DNA of 64,000 nt from Ovis canadensis (GCF_042477335.2 NC_091247.1:7958501-8022500); one strand, 5' to 3'; shown: positions 40,701 to 50,580, numbered from the stretch's first letter. The notes: generated by a model from the letters alone, not told the origin. A program made the numbers and translations.

Positions 40701-43091
40701 CCTCCAGACATTGAGTTCATGTGTATATTTCTGAGAAGAGTGTCCAGAGCTTTCATAAGATTCTCAAAGGACTCTCAACCCCCATACATGGGGATCCTGG
40801 GACCTAAGGATGCGTGGGACCCCCTCTCGGTTCCAAGGACGGGGCTGGTTTGAAATTTCTAGTTTGCTGCCTCAGTGGGCACCTGTGCTGACCACCACCT
40901 GGCTTTTCCAGACCACGTGACCAGAGAGAAGTTGGACCGCATCCTGGCTGTGATCCAAGGTTCCCATCAGAAGGCTCTGGTGACGTAAGAGAGGCCTGGC
41001 CCACACCCCCCTGCAAGTGGGACCTCAAGGAAGCGCTGGGTGGTTGTTAAGTGCCTAAGTCGTGTCCAACTCTTTATGACCCCATGGACGGCAGCACGCC
41101 AGGACAGCACGCCCAGCTTCCCTGTCCTTCACCATCTCCTAGAGCTTGCTCAAACTCATGTCCATTGAGTCAGCGATGCCATCCAACCATCTCATCCTCT
41201 GTTGCCCCCTTCTCCTCCTGCCTTCTGTCTTTCCCAGCATCAGGGTCTTTTCCAGTGAGTTGGCTCTTAGCATCAGGTGGCCAAAGTACTGGAGCTTCAG
41301 CTTCAGCATCAGTCCTCCCAATGAATATTCAGGGTTGATTTCCTTCAGGAAGTGCTGGGGTTGGGGGGGCAGGGGGCAGAGATGGGCAGTGCTCGAAGAG
41401 TAAGAAGTTAACCCGCAGGGCTCTGCCTGCTCCCGAACAGATTCCATGGATCTTCCTATCTGAGCCCAAAACCAGGCATAAGCACCCACTCCTTTCAGGG
41501 CGTGCAGAAATGTTTCCTTGTGCCAGGGCATGGGCCAATCCCTCCCTGGTTGGGCTCATAGGGAATATATGAGCTAACAGAGAAGAAAGCCAGGCGACCA
41601 CAGCATCTCAGCACAGTCAGGCGGAAGTAGTCAGTGCAGGTGCAACTGAACAGGGGTAGAGCTTGTGGTTCAGGATTGGAGGGCACCGGAAGAGGCTGCT
41701 GCAAACGGGGCTAGAGGGACTGAGAAGGTGTGAAGCAAATGAAGAACTTCAGGAAAGGCATGAGTGGGGCAGGGCTGGGGTGGGCAGTCAGCTGCCTGAT
41801 CTGGCCCCTCCTGATCCCCAGGTACTCCAACCTCGACCTACAGACCCAGGAGGCCTATGAGATGGCCGTGAGCGGCGTGATCCGGCCCATGAACAAGTCC
41901 CCGATGCTGATCACCGGCATCCGATGCCTCCAGTTTGCGCCTCCGGAATTCCTCTTAGGTAAGTTGCTCTAGGAAGTTGGGGCAGTGCCGTGAGGCTCCC
42001 GAGTTCATAGAGTCACTGTGGGAGACCCTTGCGGAGGCCAGCATGTGTGAGCGCTGATCTCGACTGGTCAAGGCAGCAGGGGCCCGCTTCGTTCCCAGCC
42101 TGAGGCTGGACTTGGCTGATCACACGGTGCACAGAGCAGATAGATGTCTCCTGCCAAGTCTCCCTTTGAAGCCAGACCTTAACAAGCAGAGGTTATATGT
42201 AGTGGCTCCTCTCCAGAGCCACCCAGCGTCTCAGGTCACTGTGGGGCATCAGACACTACTTTCCCCTCTGCCCTGATCCCACCCAGCTCAGCACCTGCTC
42301 CATCACCACTCTTTCTTTGTTTATTGTGTTAACAAGGGCTCCTTTCTTGAGTACTGACCAAGACTCTCCCGATGCTAAGTGTGTTATAGAAATGATTCCT
42401 CACAACCACCTTTTTTTTTTTTTTGGTCTTCACCATGTGGCTTACCAGATCTTAGTTCACTGACCAGGGATTGAACCCTTGCCCCTTGCAGTGGAAGCAT
42501 GGTGTCCTAACCACTGGACCACAAGGAAAGTCCCAACTTGGGGGTTCCTCTGAAAAGGCAGATTCTGATTCAGCAGGTCTGGATGGGGCCTGAGACTCTA
42601 CCTGTCTTAACAGACTCTCAGGGCCTGCCCTGAGCTACACTTAGAGGAGGAAGAGGTCTGGCTAAGGTCATTGCACAGCCAGGAGGGCTCCTGGGGTGTG
42701 GATCTAGATCAGTGACCCCAGAGGCTGTGCTCCTGACCGCCACCTTTGCTGTGTGTCCCTGGCAGAGGTGCAGTGCATGCATGAGACACAGAAGCAGCTG
42801 CGAAGGCTGGTGCACGAAATAGGCCTGGAGCTGAAGAGCACCGCTGTCTGTACCCAGGTGCGGCGGACACGGGACGGCTTCTTCACCCTGGATGATGCTC
42901 TCCTGAGGACCCAGTGGGACCTGCTGAGCATCCAGGGTGCCATCCAGGCTGCAGCACCCCGGGTGGCGGCAGAGCTGGAGAAGAGCTTGAGGCCTTGGCT
43001 GGGCACCCAGGAGCCCCCTGGTCCAGGCCAGCCCTGGGACTCCGAGAGGCCACGTTCTGCCTTGGAGCCAGAGAGCCATGTGGGGCATTGA
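31783..43091 (+). CDS. TRUB2: Mitochondrial mRNA pseudouridine synthase TRUB2 (complete)
   Basis: TRUB2 is a TruB-family pseudouridine synthase of the mitochondrial matrix. It modifies mitochondrial mRNAs (COX1 and COX3 are reported targets) and supports mitoribosome function. Exons are 31783-31891, 32624-32755, 36455-36529, 37710-37771, 39082-39163, 40912-40984, 41822-41958 and 42766-43091 (TGA 43089-43091). The sum is 996 nt, 331 aa, the same length as human TRUB2, with all GT-AG borders in phase. The catalytic motif [12 protein letters not shown] places the nucleophilic Asp at residue 98, as in human. The start [20 protein letters not shown] is the conserved TruB entry; 'gtATGG' is the start context. 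The C-terminal 30 residues are Pro/Glu-rich and diverge from human. It is head to head with COQ4. Introns are heavily loaded with BovB and SINEs, but no exon is interrupted. Confidence 0.98.
32119..32510 (+). mobile_element. BovB LINE 3'-end fragment with perfect target-site duplication
   Basis: From 'gctgagcgccgaagaattta' to the tail 'gagagactgaactgaactg'. AAAGTCAAGA is found at 32109-32118 and again at 32511-32520. In TRUB2 intron 1, sense to the gene. Confidence 0.93.
32917..33128 (-). repeat. Bov-tA2-type SINE with 10-base target-site duplication
   Basis: Antisense SINE starting with a GCTGCTGCTG tail, then 'ttgcttcagtcatgtctgac' and two Bov-A modules. GGAAAGGGCT occurs at 32907-32916 and 33129-33138. 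Confidence 0.9.
33248..33455 (-). repeat. Bov-tA SINE, part of a composite insertion
   Basis: Antisense SINE from a TTGTTGTTGT tail to the tRNA-like head 'accactgaaccaccgggga'. It is followed without a gap by a plus-strand BovB tail. Confidence 0.85.
33456..33585 (+). mobile_element. BovB 3'-tail, part of a composite insertion
   Basis: 'gggagttggcgatggacagg' to 'gactgagcgactaaactgaa', about 130 bases of BovB tail. The composite 33248-33585 is flanked by TTACCTGTGGAT (33236-33247) and TTACTTGTGGAT (33586-33597). Confidence 0.8.
33846..34377 (-). repeat. L1 3' end, split by a SINE
   Basis: The left part 33846-34043 ('attttattgaagtataattg', 'gctatacagcaaagtgattc', 'cctatgctatacaataggac') and right part 34263-34377 ('tccctacttcccttcgcctt', 'aaccacaaatctgttctctg') are one antisense L1 3' UTR. 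Confidence 0.8.
34044..34262 (-). repeat. Bov-A2/Bov-tA SINE inserted in L1
   Basis: It starts with a (TG)n run, then 'ctcagtcactcagttgtgtc', and ends with the antisense head 'cccactgcgccacctgggaa'. Confidence 0.88.
34550..35641 (-). mobile_element. BovB LINE, 5'-truncated, with ~38-base target-site duplication
   Basis: Antisense BovB from its tail (34550) through the RT C-terminus to the LYAGQ/YVKAV region. A poly-T stretch at 35101-35121 interrupts a locally duplicated 'agcatcttttaatttcatgg'-like segment. The flanks 34512-34549 and 35642-35679 are the same 38 bases with one difference (caacag/ctacag). Confidence 0.93.
35943..36030 (-). repeat. L1 3'-end fragment
   Basis: 'cttgaagtataattgatgta' is an antisense L1 3' end. 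Short and diverged. Confidence 0.5.
36740..36880 (-). repeat. MIR-like SINE
   Basis: Diverged antisense MIR core ('gaagaaaagtaagcctcgag', 'tgatttgtcttgggtcatgt'). Confidence 0.45.
37195..37360 (-). repeat. MIR SINE
   Basis: 'ttatccccattttaccgatg', 'cggagcctgagaccccagga', 'ggttaaaggacatgctgaga' is the antisense MIR core. Confidence 0.65.
37398..37575. mobile_element. hAT-Charlie non-autonomous element (MER20-like)
   Basis: 'tcttacttttgagtgtcagg', 'gggagcttgctaaggatcc', 'gacctggaaatctgcctttt' follow the order of MER20-type elements. Adjacent to TRUB2 exon 4. A 20-base phrase 'ataggtctgtgtgactgggc' is doubled just before it (37360-37400). Confidence 0.45.
37965..38290 (-). repeat. MIR SINE split by a younger SINE
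   Basis: Left part ('acccattttacagatgaaag', 'aatgaggccccaaagaggag') and right part ('aaggaggcagagctgggatt', 'tgaacctgggtctgtctcac') are one antisense MIR interrupted at 38092. Confidence 0.8.
38092..38220 (-). repeat. CHR-type tRNA-Glu SINE inserted in MIR
   Basis: Antisense SINE 'tttatttcttaaatttttttg ... ggactgccggggaattcc' flanked by CTCACACAGCC (38081-38091) and CTCACACGGCC (38221-38231). Confidence 0.88.
38428..38665 (+). repeat. MIR SINE
   Basis: A long MIR match: 'gtggttaagagcagagattg', 'ggctggattacttaacatct', 'catttcctcatctttgaaat', 'aagattaaattagtggcagt'. Confidence 0.75.
39164..40529. other. TRUB2 intron 5, mostly unassigned
   Basis: A short ATGG/GATG-rich simple stretch lies at 39570-39615. 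Otherwise I see no exon or clear repeat. Confidence 0.4.
40530..40652 (-). repeat. CHR-type SINE
   Basis: 'gctccctgaccagggatcaa', 'gccccctgcattgggagagc' and the antisense head 'gaccaatcagagaagtccc'. A GTT/T-rich tail lies to the left. Confidence 0.85.
41041..41350 (-). mobile_element. BovB LINE 3'-end fragment
   Basis: Antisense BovB tail ('aagtgcctaagtcgtgtcca') to 'gggttgatttccttcagga'. It begins 57 bases after the TRUB2 exon 6 donor and carries a small local duplication ('acgccaggacagcacgcc'). Confidence 0.9.
42409..42534 (-). repeat. CHR-type SINE
   Basis: A T16 run, then 'ttcactgaccagggattgaa' and the antisense head 'ccactggaccacaaggaaag'. Confidence 0.88.
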
Positions 43092-43100
43092 CAGGCCAGC

Positions 43101-43164
43101 AGCTGGTGGAACAGTGGATGTCTAAAAATAAGAGCTGGTGGAACAGTGGGTGTCTAAAAATAAG
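43101..43164 (+). repeat. TRUB2: 32-base tandem duplication in the TRUB2 3' UTR
   Basis: Two direct copies (43101-43132, 43133-43164) of a 32-base unit starting agctggtggaacagtg and ending taaaaataag, with one base different. It begins 9 bases after the stop codon. Confidence 0.95.
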
Positions 43165-43267
43165 AATTGTTTGTGGCTGGAACTGCTGACTGCAGAACAC
43201 CAGAGCAGGAGGGACTTTTTTGCACATGACAGAAACCCTGAGGCTATTAGAGAAACCATTGACAGGG

Positions 43268-43322
43268 AGTTCCCTAGTCAGGGAACTAAGATCCTGCAAG
43301 CCGTGTGGTGTTGCCAGAGAAA
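43268..43322 (+). repeat. CHR-type SINE remnant
   Basis: 'gagttccctagtcagggaac', 'taagatcctgcaagccgtgt': the middle of a CHR SINE, both ends missing. Confidence 0.55.
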
Positions 43323-43617
43323 AAAGAGATCAACAGAATTGGCCCAGTTAAAAACTTCTGTACAGAGGAAAAGACGCTAAATGAATGAAAGACTGATAAA
43401 AGATAGTTGTTATAAGTCTAAGCAATAATATTTATAATATATAAAGAGTTCTTACAACACAATAAGAAAAGCATGACAAGAACGTTGATCAAATGATGTG
43501 AATTGTGTGTTTGTATTGTAAAAGCAATCCAGATGGCTAGTAAACCTGAAATGATGTTCAGACTCTAGTGATGAAAGACATTCAGATGAAAATGAGATGA
43601 CTTTTCCTTGCCTTTCA

Positions 43618-43623
43618 AATAAA
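43618..43623 (+). promoter_or_regulatory. TRUB2: Candidate polyadenylation signal of TRUB2
   Basis: AATAAA about 530 bases past the stop. A second AATAAA at about 44449 is an alternative. Which is used cannot be seen. Confidence 0.5.
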
Positions 43624-43683
43624 GTAAGAAAAAGATACCATCCATTATTGGGGAGGGTGTGAGAAGATGGGCAATTTATATAC

Positions 43684-43892
43684 TTGGTGCCAGGTTGCTA
43701 CAGTCATATCCGACTCTCTGTGACCCCACGGACTGTAGCCCGCCAGGCTAGCTCTGTCCATGGGATTCCCCAGGCAAGAAAATGAGTGGGTTGCCATTTC
43801 CTTCTCCAGGAGATCTTCCCAAGCCAGGGATCAAACTAGCGTCTCCTGTGTGGGCAGGCAGATTCTTTACCACCAGAGCCGTCTGGGAGTGT
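43684..43892 (-). repeat. Bov-A2/Bov-tA SINE
   Basis: 'gctacagtcatatccgactc', 'ggattccccaggcaagaaaa', antisense head 'accaccagagccgtctggga'. Confidence 0.88.
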
Positions 43893-43974
43893 GCTTGCTA
43901 GGAATACACAACTATGTAACCTTTCTGGAGCAGTTCGATGGTATGTATCAGCATTTAAAATGCTCCTGCCCTGG

Positions 43975-44083
43975 GACTTCCCCGGTGGTCTGGTGGTTAA
44001 GAATCCGCCTGCCAGTGCAGGGATTTGATCCCTGCTCTGTGAACTAAGACACCACGTGCCCTTAGGTAACTAAGCCCCGCAGC
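43975..44083 (+). repeat. CHR-type SINE (left arm of an inverted pair)
   Basis: 'gggacttccccggtggtctg', 'gatttgatccctgctctgtg'. It faces an antisense CHR copy 15 bases away. Confidence 0.85.
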
Positions 44084-44097
44084 CCCTTGAGCCTGTG

Positions 44098-44180
44098 CTC
44101 CTTAACAAGAGAGGGATCAAACTCAGGCCCCCTCTGCTGGGCGTGCAGAGCCTTCACCACTGGACTGCCAGGGAACTCCT
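44098..44180 (-). repeat. CHR-type SINE (right arm of an inverted pair)
   Basis: 'agagggatcaaactcaggcc' and the antisense head 'ccactggactgccagggaac'. Confidence 0.82.
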
Positions 44181-44686
44181 GGAGGGAAATCATTCTTAAA
44201 AGAAGGAAAACAAGGGTGCATTCTGCGGTCCCAGGGATTAGGACTTAGACACGTGAATTTTGGGGGGATGTAACTTGACTCATAACAGGTGGTTAGACAC
44301 TCACCTGGACTGGCCCAGTGCTTCTCAGAGCCGTGCTGTCCTGTAACCAGAAAACTGCCCCTGAGGTCAGGGGAGGCCCCTTCTTCCCCTCCACTACCCC
44401 TGTTACTACAGCCGCAGTGGCTGACTGGGGCACATGTTATGCTGTGGTTAATAAACATCACCCCAGAACCTCTCCATGGGAGTGCTGGGGACCAGGGCTG
44501 TTCAGAACTTTCCTCGCTGCCTGCCCAGGGAAGCGGCGAGGGCGCAGGGCTCCAGAGGCTCTAAGGGTGGCTTCCTGGGGCATGGACTGTACCTGACCCT
44601 CCAGGGCCTCTCCCAGCAGCGCCTCTTCCATGGTCCAAATAAGAATTTAAGTTTTGGTTGCACTGTGTATAAGAAGTGTATCTGGG

Positions 44687-44854
44687 GACTTCCTTGGTGG
44701 TCCAGTGACTAAGAGTCCACATTCCCAATGCAGGGTCCCCAGGTTCGATCCCTAGTCAGGGAACTAGATCCCACATTCCACAACTAAATGTTGGCACACT
44801 GCAGCTAGAAGTTTTCCTATGCTGTAACTAAGACCTGGTGCAGCCAAGTAAAAA
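44687..44854 (+). repeat. CHR-type SINE
   Basis: 'ggacttccttggtggtccag', 'caggttcgatccctagtcag', 'gtaactaagacctggtgcag'. Confidence 0.9.
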
Positions 44855-44863
44855 GTAATCATT

Positions 44864-45446
44864 ACTTAAAGCAATGGAGACAGTGACAGACTTCATATTC
44901 TTGGGCTCCAAAATCACTGCAGATAGTGACTGCAGCCTTGAAATTAAAAGACGCTTGCTCCTTGGAAGAAAAACTATGACCAACCCAGACAGCATATTAA
45001 AAAGCAGAGACATTACTTTGCCAACAAAGGTCCATCTAGTCAAACCTATGATTTTTCCAGTAGTCATATATGGATGTGAGAGTTGGACTATAAATAAAGC
45101 TGAGTGAGCCCTGTAGAGTTGATGCTTTCGAACTCTGGCGTTGAAGAAGACTCTTGAGAGTCCCTTGGACTGCAAGGAGATCAAACCAGTTAGTCCTAAA
45201 GGAAATCAGTCCTGAATATTCATTGGAAGGACTGAGGCTGAAGCTGAAACTCCAATACTTTGGCCACCTGATGCAAAGAACTGACTCATTTGAAAAGACC
45301 CTGATGCTGGGGAAGATTGAAGTCGGGAGGAGAAGGGGACGACAGAGGATGAGATGGTTGGGTGGCATCACCGACTCAATGGACATGAGTTTGAGCAAGC
45401 TCTGGGAGTTGGTGATGGACAGGGAAGTCTGGTGTGCTACAGTTAA
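44864..45446 (+). mobile_element. BovB LINE 3' end, 5'-truncated
   Basis: It encodes [34 protein letters not shown] and the BovB tail region. It lies directly after the SINE at 44687-44854. Confidence 0.92.
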
Positions 45447-45823
45447 GTGTTTCTCTGAGATGTGTGAGCTGTTAGAGCAAACTTTCAAACTTTAGGAGGG
45501 GGTCATGAGAGTTCCCAGCTTCAGTCAGCAGCACGTGTAGGTGACAACCTAGGACGTGTGGTCAGTGTCTGAAGGGGCAGGCTCATGGGACTGTGCCCTT
45601 GACCTGCATGGTGTGGGCAAATTCCAGGCAGGCAGTGTCAGAACTGAGCTGTATTGTAAGTCATCCAGTCCTGTCCCTCAGGAATTACAGAATTGCTTGG
45701 TATGGGAAAGCCTCCACGTTTGGGGTCAGAAGTACTGTGTACAGAAAGGAAACAGGAGTTTTTACCTGTATGTGTGCTCAGTATATATGTATTACCTGAA
45801 TAAATAACCGAAGTGGTTACTTT

Positions 45824-45940
45824 TGTATTTCCTTTGGCTGTGCAATATGAGAAACCTTAGTTCCCCAACCAGGGATAGAACCCATGCCCCCTGCCTTGGG
45901 AGCACAAAGTCTTAACCGCTAGACTGCCAGGGAAGTCCCT
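45824..45940 (-). repeat. CHR-type SINE
   Basis: 'ttccccaaccagggatagaa', antisense head 'cgctagactgccagggaagt'. Confidence 0.88.
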
Positions 45941-46033
45941 CAAGTGATTAATTTTTTTAACAAAGTGGAATTATAATATACACAGTTATCACAATTGGCT
46001 TCTTTCATCCAACAGTAGAGTGTGGCCTTTTTT

Positions 46034-46222
46034 GGGCCTTTCCTGTTGGCTCTGGGTAAAGAACCCACCTGCCAATGCAGGAGACACGAGTTCAATCCCT
46101 GGGTTGGGAAGATCCCCTAGAGAAGGAAATGGCAACCCACTCCAGTATTCTTGCCTGGAGAATCCTGTGGACAGAGGAGCCTGGCAGGCTGCAGTCTGTG
46201 TTGTTTCGTTGCTCAGTCCAGA
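46034..46222 (+). repeat. Bov-tA SINE
   Basis: tRNA-like head 'cctgttggctctgggtaaag' and B box 'gagttcaatcc', then a Bov-A module 'ccactccagtattcttgcct'. Confidence 0.9.
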
Positions 46223-46452
46223 CACAAATGAGTGACTCAGTGGTGGCGTATGGCCCTCTCCCTATCTGTCCCATCAGGTACGAATGTTACTTCCTCCAGA
46301 CTCCGTGGGGGTGCCCAGAGACACAGGGCTCTCTTAGAGGAAAGCCCTGACCTCTTCCCTCCTCTTGGGCTGTTCCTTCCCATTGTACGAATTGTGACTG
46401 CGGGATGTGGCAGCTTTCCCAAAGGCCTGGGTTTAGCCAGTTCGGTAACGGT

Positions 46453-46646
46453 GCTCAGTTGCTCAGTCGTATCTGACTTTGTGACCCCATAGACTGTAAC
46501 CCGCCAGGCTCCTCTGTCCATGGCATTCTCCAGGCAAGAATACTGCAAAGGGTTACCATCTCCTCCAAGGGATCTTCCTAACTCCAGGACTGAACCCTTG
46601 TCTCCTGCTCAGCAAGCAGATTCTTTATCACTGCACCAGCTGGTCT
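46453..46646 (-). repeat. Bov-A2/Bov-tA SINE
   Basis: 'gctcagttgctcagtcgtat' to 'ttctttatcactgcaccagc'. Antisense. Confidence 0.88.
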
Positions 46647-46647
46647 G

Positions 46648-46760
46648 TCAGTTTATTCAACATTTACTCAATAAATATTCATTAGATGCCTACATATTAT
46701 TGGCCACATGCTGGTATAGGCACCAGGAGTATATCGTAAACAAGACAGCCTAAATGCTAA
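46648..46760 (-). repeat. L2-type LINE fragment
   Basis: 'ttcaacatttactcaataaa', 'tattcattagatgcctacat' resemble the antisense end of ancient L2. No coding part. Confidence 0.4.
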
Positions 46761-46862
46761 GTGGGGAAAGGGAAGTTGGTGACGTTAACTAGGGCTGCCT
46801 GAGTAGTCTTTTGAATAAAATGCTGAACAGGGTGAGCCACTGAGTCAGGAAGTAACCTGGAA

Positions 46863-47585
46863 GTTGTTGTTCAGTCATTAAGTCGTGTCTGACTCTTTGT
46901 GACCCCATGGAATGCAGCACGCCAGGCTTCCCTGTCCTTCACTATCTTCTGGAGTTTGCTCAAACTCATGTCCATTGAGTCGGTGATGCCATCCTACCGT
47001 CTCATCCTCTGTTGCCCCCTTCTCCTGCCCTCAATCTTTCCCAGCATCAGGGTCTTTCCCAATGAGTTGGCTCATCACATCAGGTGGCCAAAGTATTGGA
47101 GCTTCAGCTTCAGCATCAGTCCTTCCAATAAATATTCAGAGTTGATTTCCTTTTAGGCTTGCCTGGTTGGATCTCCTTGCTGTCCAAGGGACTCTCAAGA
47201 GTCTTCTCCAACACCACAGTTCAAAAGCATCAATTCTTCAGCTCTTAGCCTTCTTTATGGTCCAACTCTCACATCTTTACATGACTGCTGGAAAAACCTT
47301 AGCTTTGACCATATGGACCTTTGTCTGCAAAGTGATGTCTCTGCTTTTTAATATGCTGTCTAGGTTTTTCATAACTTTTCTTCCAAGGAGCAAGCGTCTT
47401 TTATTTCCGAGGCTGCATTTACCATCCTCAGTGATTTTGAAGCCCAAGAAAAGAAAATCTGCCACTGTTTCCACCTTTTCCCCATCTATTTGCTGTGAAG
47501 CGATAGGACTGGATGCTGTGATATTAGTTTTTTGAATGTTGAGTTTTAAACCAGCTTTTTCACTCTCGTCTTTCACCCTCATCAG
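46863..47585 (-). mobile_element. BovB LINE 3' end, 5'-truncated
   Basis: The complement encodes KLNIQKTNITASSPIASQQI, KRRLLLGRKVMKN and the C-terminal region, with its tail at 46863. The frame is broken in a few places. Confidence 0.92.
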
Positions 47586-49228
47586 CCAAGAAAACCTCCA
47601 GTGCAGTTCAAATGGTGTCTGATACATTCAGGGCCCACAGTGGCCCAGGTGGAGACACAGTGCCTACTGATAGCTTGACTGCCTGTCAGTAAGAATCACC
47701 TTGGGTCCTTCACACCCAAGGTGACTATTCCAATGTTCCACATTCTCAGAAACTGGGGCGTTGGATCCTTTGTATCAGAATTTCCTTTGAGTCAGAAACT
47801 GCTGCGAGGCCAGGATGGAAGATCCGGGTTTAATGTGACTTATTTAACTTCACAGGGATAAGAGTCAGCATGACCAGTGTTTGTTCCTTCAAAGAGGCCC
47901 CAACACTGGGGGCATTTCCTCTGGGATTTACACCAGTGACTTCTACAGATGGTAAGAACTAGCTGGCCACTCTATTTTTCTTAATGGCTGGACTGATACC
48001 ATCACTATAATTTGTTTCCAGGGTGCAGTGCCCTGCCCAGGGCCTGGGCAGGTTTGGCAGTCAGTAGACCAGTGAACCTGAAGGGACAATGATAATATCA
48101 CTTCCCAGGGCTTCTGGTGTGCTGGGCTCTGTGCTAAGACCCTTACAGGGACTGTCTCACATAGTATGGAAGTTACTGTGATTACACAGGTGAGGAAGCT
48201 GCTAGGGAGGGAGTGACCTCCTGCCTAGCTGAGCATCTGTCTCTCAGTAGGACCCTGCTGCCCCCGACCCCCATTTCTGAGCAGATAGTTACTCAAGACA
48301 TCAGTTTAGCCTGCGTGCCTCCTGCATCTCTGCATTGTATTCCATGCAGATGGAAATTAAAAGAAGGCCGAAGTAGCAATACTTAGACAAAATAGATTTT
48401 AAAATAAAGACTGTTACAAGAGACAAAGGACACCACTTAATGATCAAAGGATCGATTCCAGAAGAAGATATAATGACTGTAAATAAATATGCACTTAACA
48501 GAGGAGCACCTCAGTACGTAAGGCAATAGAAGGATTTGGGGTGCAGAGAGAACCTGGAGTCATGGCCAAAATATTGAGTCAATGTGTAGCCCCAGTCTGC
48601 CAGGAAAACCACCCCAAGCCTCTTACTTGATGTCTCTCACCTTAGAGTACTTAACAACAATTGTTAAATTGTACCAAGTATGTAAGCAACCCGAGATTTG
48701 GGAATTGGGCTTTAAATTTTAAGTTACATGATTGAGTGTCTTATTTCAAGAAGTAGACTGTTTTGAAGACAAAGTGCCAAATCGTCCTTACCATGCTCAG
48801 AGTGGGCTCTCAAGAACATCAACCTCATTGACAAACCCGCTGGCCTCCATGCTAGCCAGTAACCAGTTGAGGTAATGGGAACTAGGGTGCAATGGGGAGG
48901 AGGGGGTGCAGCCCTAGACCTTAGTGGTGGAGGGCCCTGGGTGTGAACCTCTACTTACCCTGTTTACTGACTGGGTGATTTGATCTCTGTGACACCTGCT
49001 ACAGCATGGATGAACCATAAAGACATTATGCTAATGATGGATATTGTAAGTGAAATAAACCTATCACCAGAAGACAAATACTGTTTGATTCCATTTCTAT
49101 GAGTTAGTTAAAGCAGACATTCAAAGGGCCAGAAGATAGAATGGTGGTTGCCAGGGGCTGGGACGTGGGGGGTTCATGTTTCATGTGTACAGAATTTCAG
49201 TTTTGCAAGATAGATAGAGCTATAGAGA
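47586..49228. other. Intergenic stretch, no gene recognised
   Basis: No exon with sound borders or young repeat. 48340-48560 is A-rich and repeat-like ('aaaatagattttaaaataaa') but I cannot name it. Confidence 0.4.
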
Positions 49229-49394
49229 GGGACTTCCCGGGTGGTCCAGTGGCTAAGACTCTATGCTCCCAATGCAGGGGGCCTGGGTTCAATCCCTGGT
49301 CAGGGAACTAGATCCCACATGTCAAAACGAGAAATCGATCCTGTGTGCTGCAACTAAGACCCGGTGCAGTCAAATAAATAAAAACTTTTTTAAG
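49229..49394 (+). repeat. CHR-type SINE
   Basis: 'gggacttcccgggtggtcca', 'gggttcaatccctggtcagg', tail 'caaataaataaaaac'. Confidence 0.9.
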
Positions 49395-49435
49395 TTATAG
49401 AGATAGTTCCTGGTTTGATCCCAAGTTTCAGCACC

Positions 49436-49437
<2 letters not shown>

Positions 49438-49471
<34 letters not shown>
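49438..49471. repeat. (CA)n microsatellite
   Basis: About 16 CA units without interruption, followed by an imperfect CAACAG stretch. Length variation between animals is likely. Confidence 0.95.
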
Positions 49472-49472
<1 letters not shown>

Positions 49473-49537
49473 CAACAGCAACAAAAACAAACTATAGAGC
49501 TAGAAAGTGGTGGTATTTGCACAACAATGTGAGTGTA

Positions 49538-49596
49538 TTAGGTTGCATTGGGTTTCCATAATGGAAAAACCTGAACAAACTTTTTGGCTAGCCCAA
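49538..49596. mobile_element. Mariner-derived MITE (Mariner1_BT type)
   Basis: Imperfect inverted ends (TTAGGTTGCATTGGG... and ...CTTTTTGGCTAGCCCAA) close to a short centre, with TA on each side (49536-49537 and 49597-49598). The sequence resembles the ruminant mariner MITE 'TTAGGTTGGCCAAAAAGTT'. Non-coding, 59 bases. Confidence 0.82.
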
Positions 49597-49681
49597 TACG
49601 TAATGCCACTAAATTGTACACTTAATGATGGTTAAAATGGTTAATTTTATAAGTACTTTATGTATATTTTACCCCCCAGTT

Positions 49682-50580
49682 TTCATTTCAATCCCAAAAG
49701 AGGGGCAATGCCAAAGAACATTCAAACTACCGCGCAATTGCACTCATTTCACATGCTAGCAAGGCAATGCTCAAAATCCTTCAAGCTAGGCTTCAACAGT
49801 ATATGAACGGAGAATTTCCAGGTGTATGAGCTGGATTTAGAAAAGGCAGAGGAACCAGAGATCAAACTGCCAACATCCGCTGGATCATAGTAAAGGCAAG
49901 AGACTTCTGCTTATCCAGAAAAACATCTGCTTCATTGAGCATGCTAAACCCTTTGACTGTGTATTAGTGAAAGTTGCTCAGTCGTGTCCAACACTTTGCG
50001 ACCCCATGGACTATACAGCCCATGGAATTCTCCAGGCCAGAATACTGGAGTGGGTAGCCTTTCCCTTCTCCAAGGGAGGCTTACAACAAACTGTGGAGAA
50101 TTCTTAAAGAGATGGGAATACCAGACCACCTTACCAGCCTCCTGAGAAACCTGTATGCAGGGCAAGAAGCAACAGTTAGAACCAGACATGGAACAACAGA
50201 CTGGTTCAAAATTGGGAAAGGAGTACATCAAGGTTGTATATTGTGACACTGGTTATTTAACTTATATGTAGAGTACATCATGCTAAATGCCGGGCTGGAT
50301 GAATTGCAAGCTGGAATCAAGATTGCCAGGAGAAATATCAAAAACCTCAGATATGCATATGATTCTACCCTAATGGTAGAAAGTGAAGAGGAACTAAAGA
50401 GCTGCTTGATGAAGGTGAAAGAGGAGAGTGAAAAACCTGGCTTAAAACTCCACATTCAAAAAACTAAGATCATGGCATCCGGTCCCATCACTCATGGCCA
50501 ATAGATGGGGGGAAATGAAAACAGTGGCAGATTTTATTTTCTTGGGTTCCAAAATCATTGTGGACAGTGAATGCATATTC
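49682..50580 (+). mobile_element. BovB LINE, truncated, with nested SINE
   Basis: RT region ('gccaaagaacattcaaacta', 'cgcaattgcactcatttcac') to 'gtggcagattttattttctt'. It encodes GLDELQAGIKIARRN and a YAYD motif in place of YADD. It ends abruptly at about 50580 without the BovB tail. Confidence 0.9.
49964..50086 (-). repeat. Bov-A2 module inserted in BovB
   Basis: 'gtgaaagttgctcagtcgtg', 'ccatggactatacagcccat', 'gggtagcctttcccttctcc' interrupts the BovB RT after 'cctttgactgtgt'. Confidence 0.85.

Noticed and set aside
46034-46110. tRNA-like A and B boxes (also in other SINEs, e.g. 52177, 54747, 56285, 57968)
   Set aside because: They are heads of Bov-tA/CHR SINEs. The cloverleaf is not kept and a SINE body follows. 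Only 9068-9158 is a real tRNA gene.
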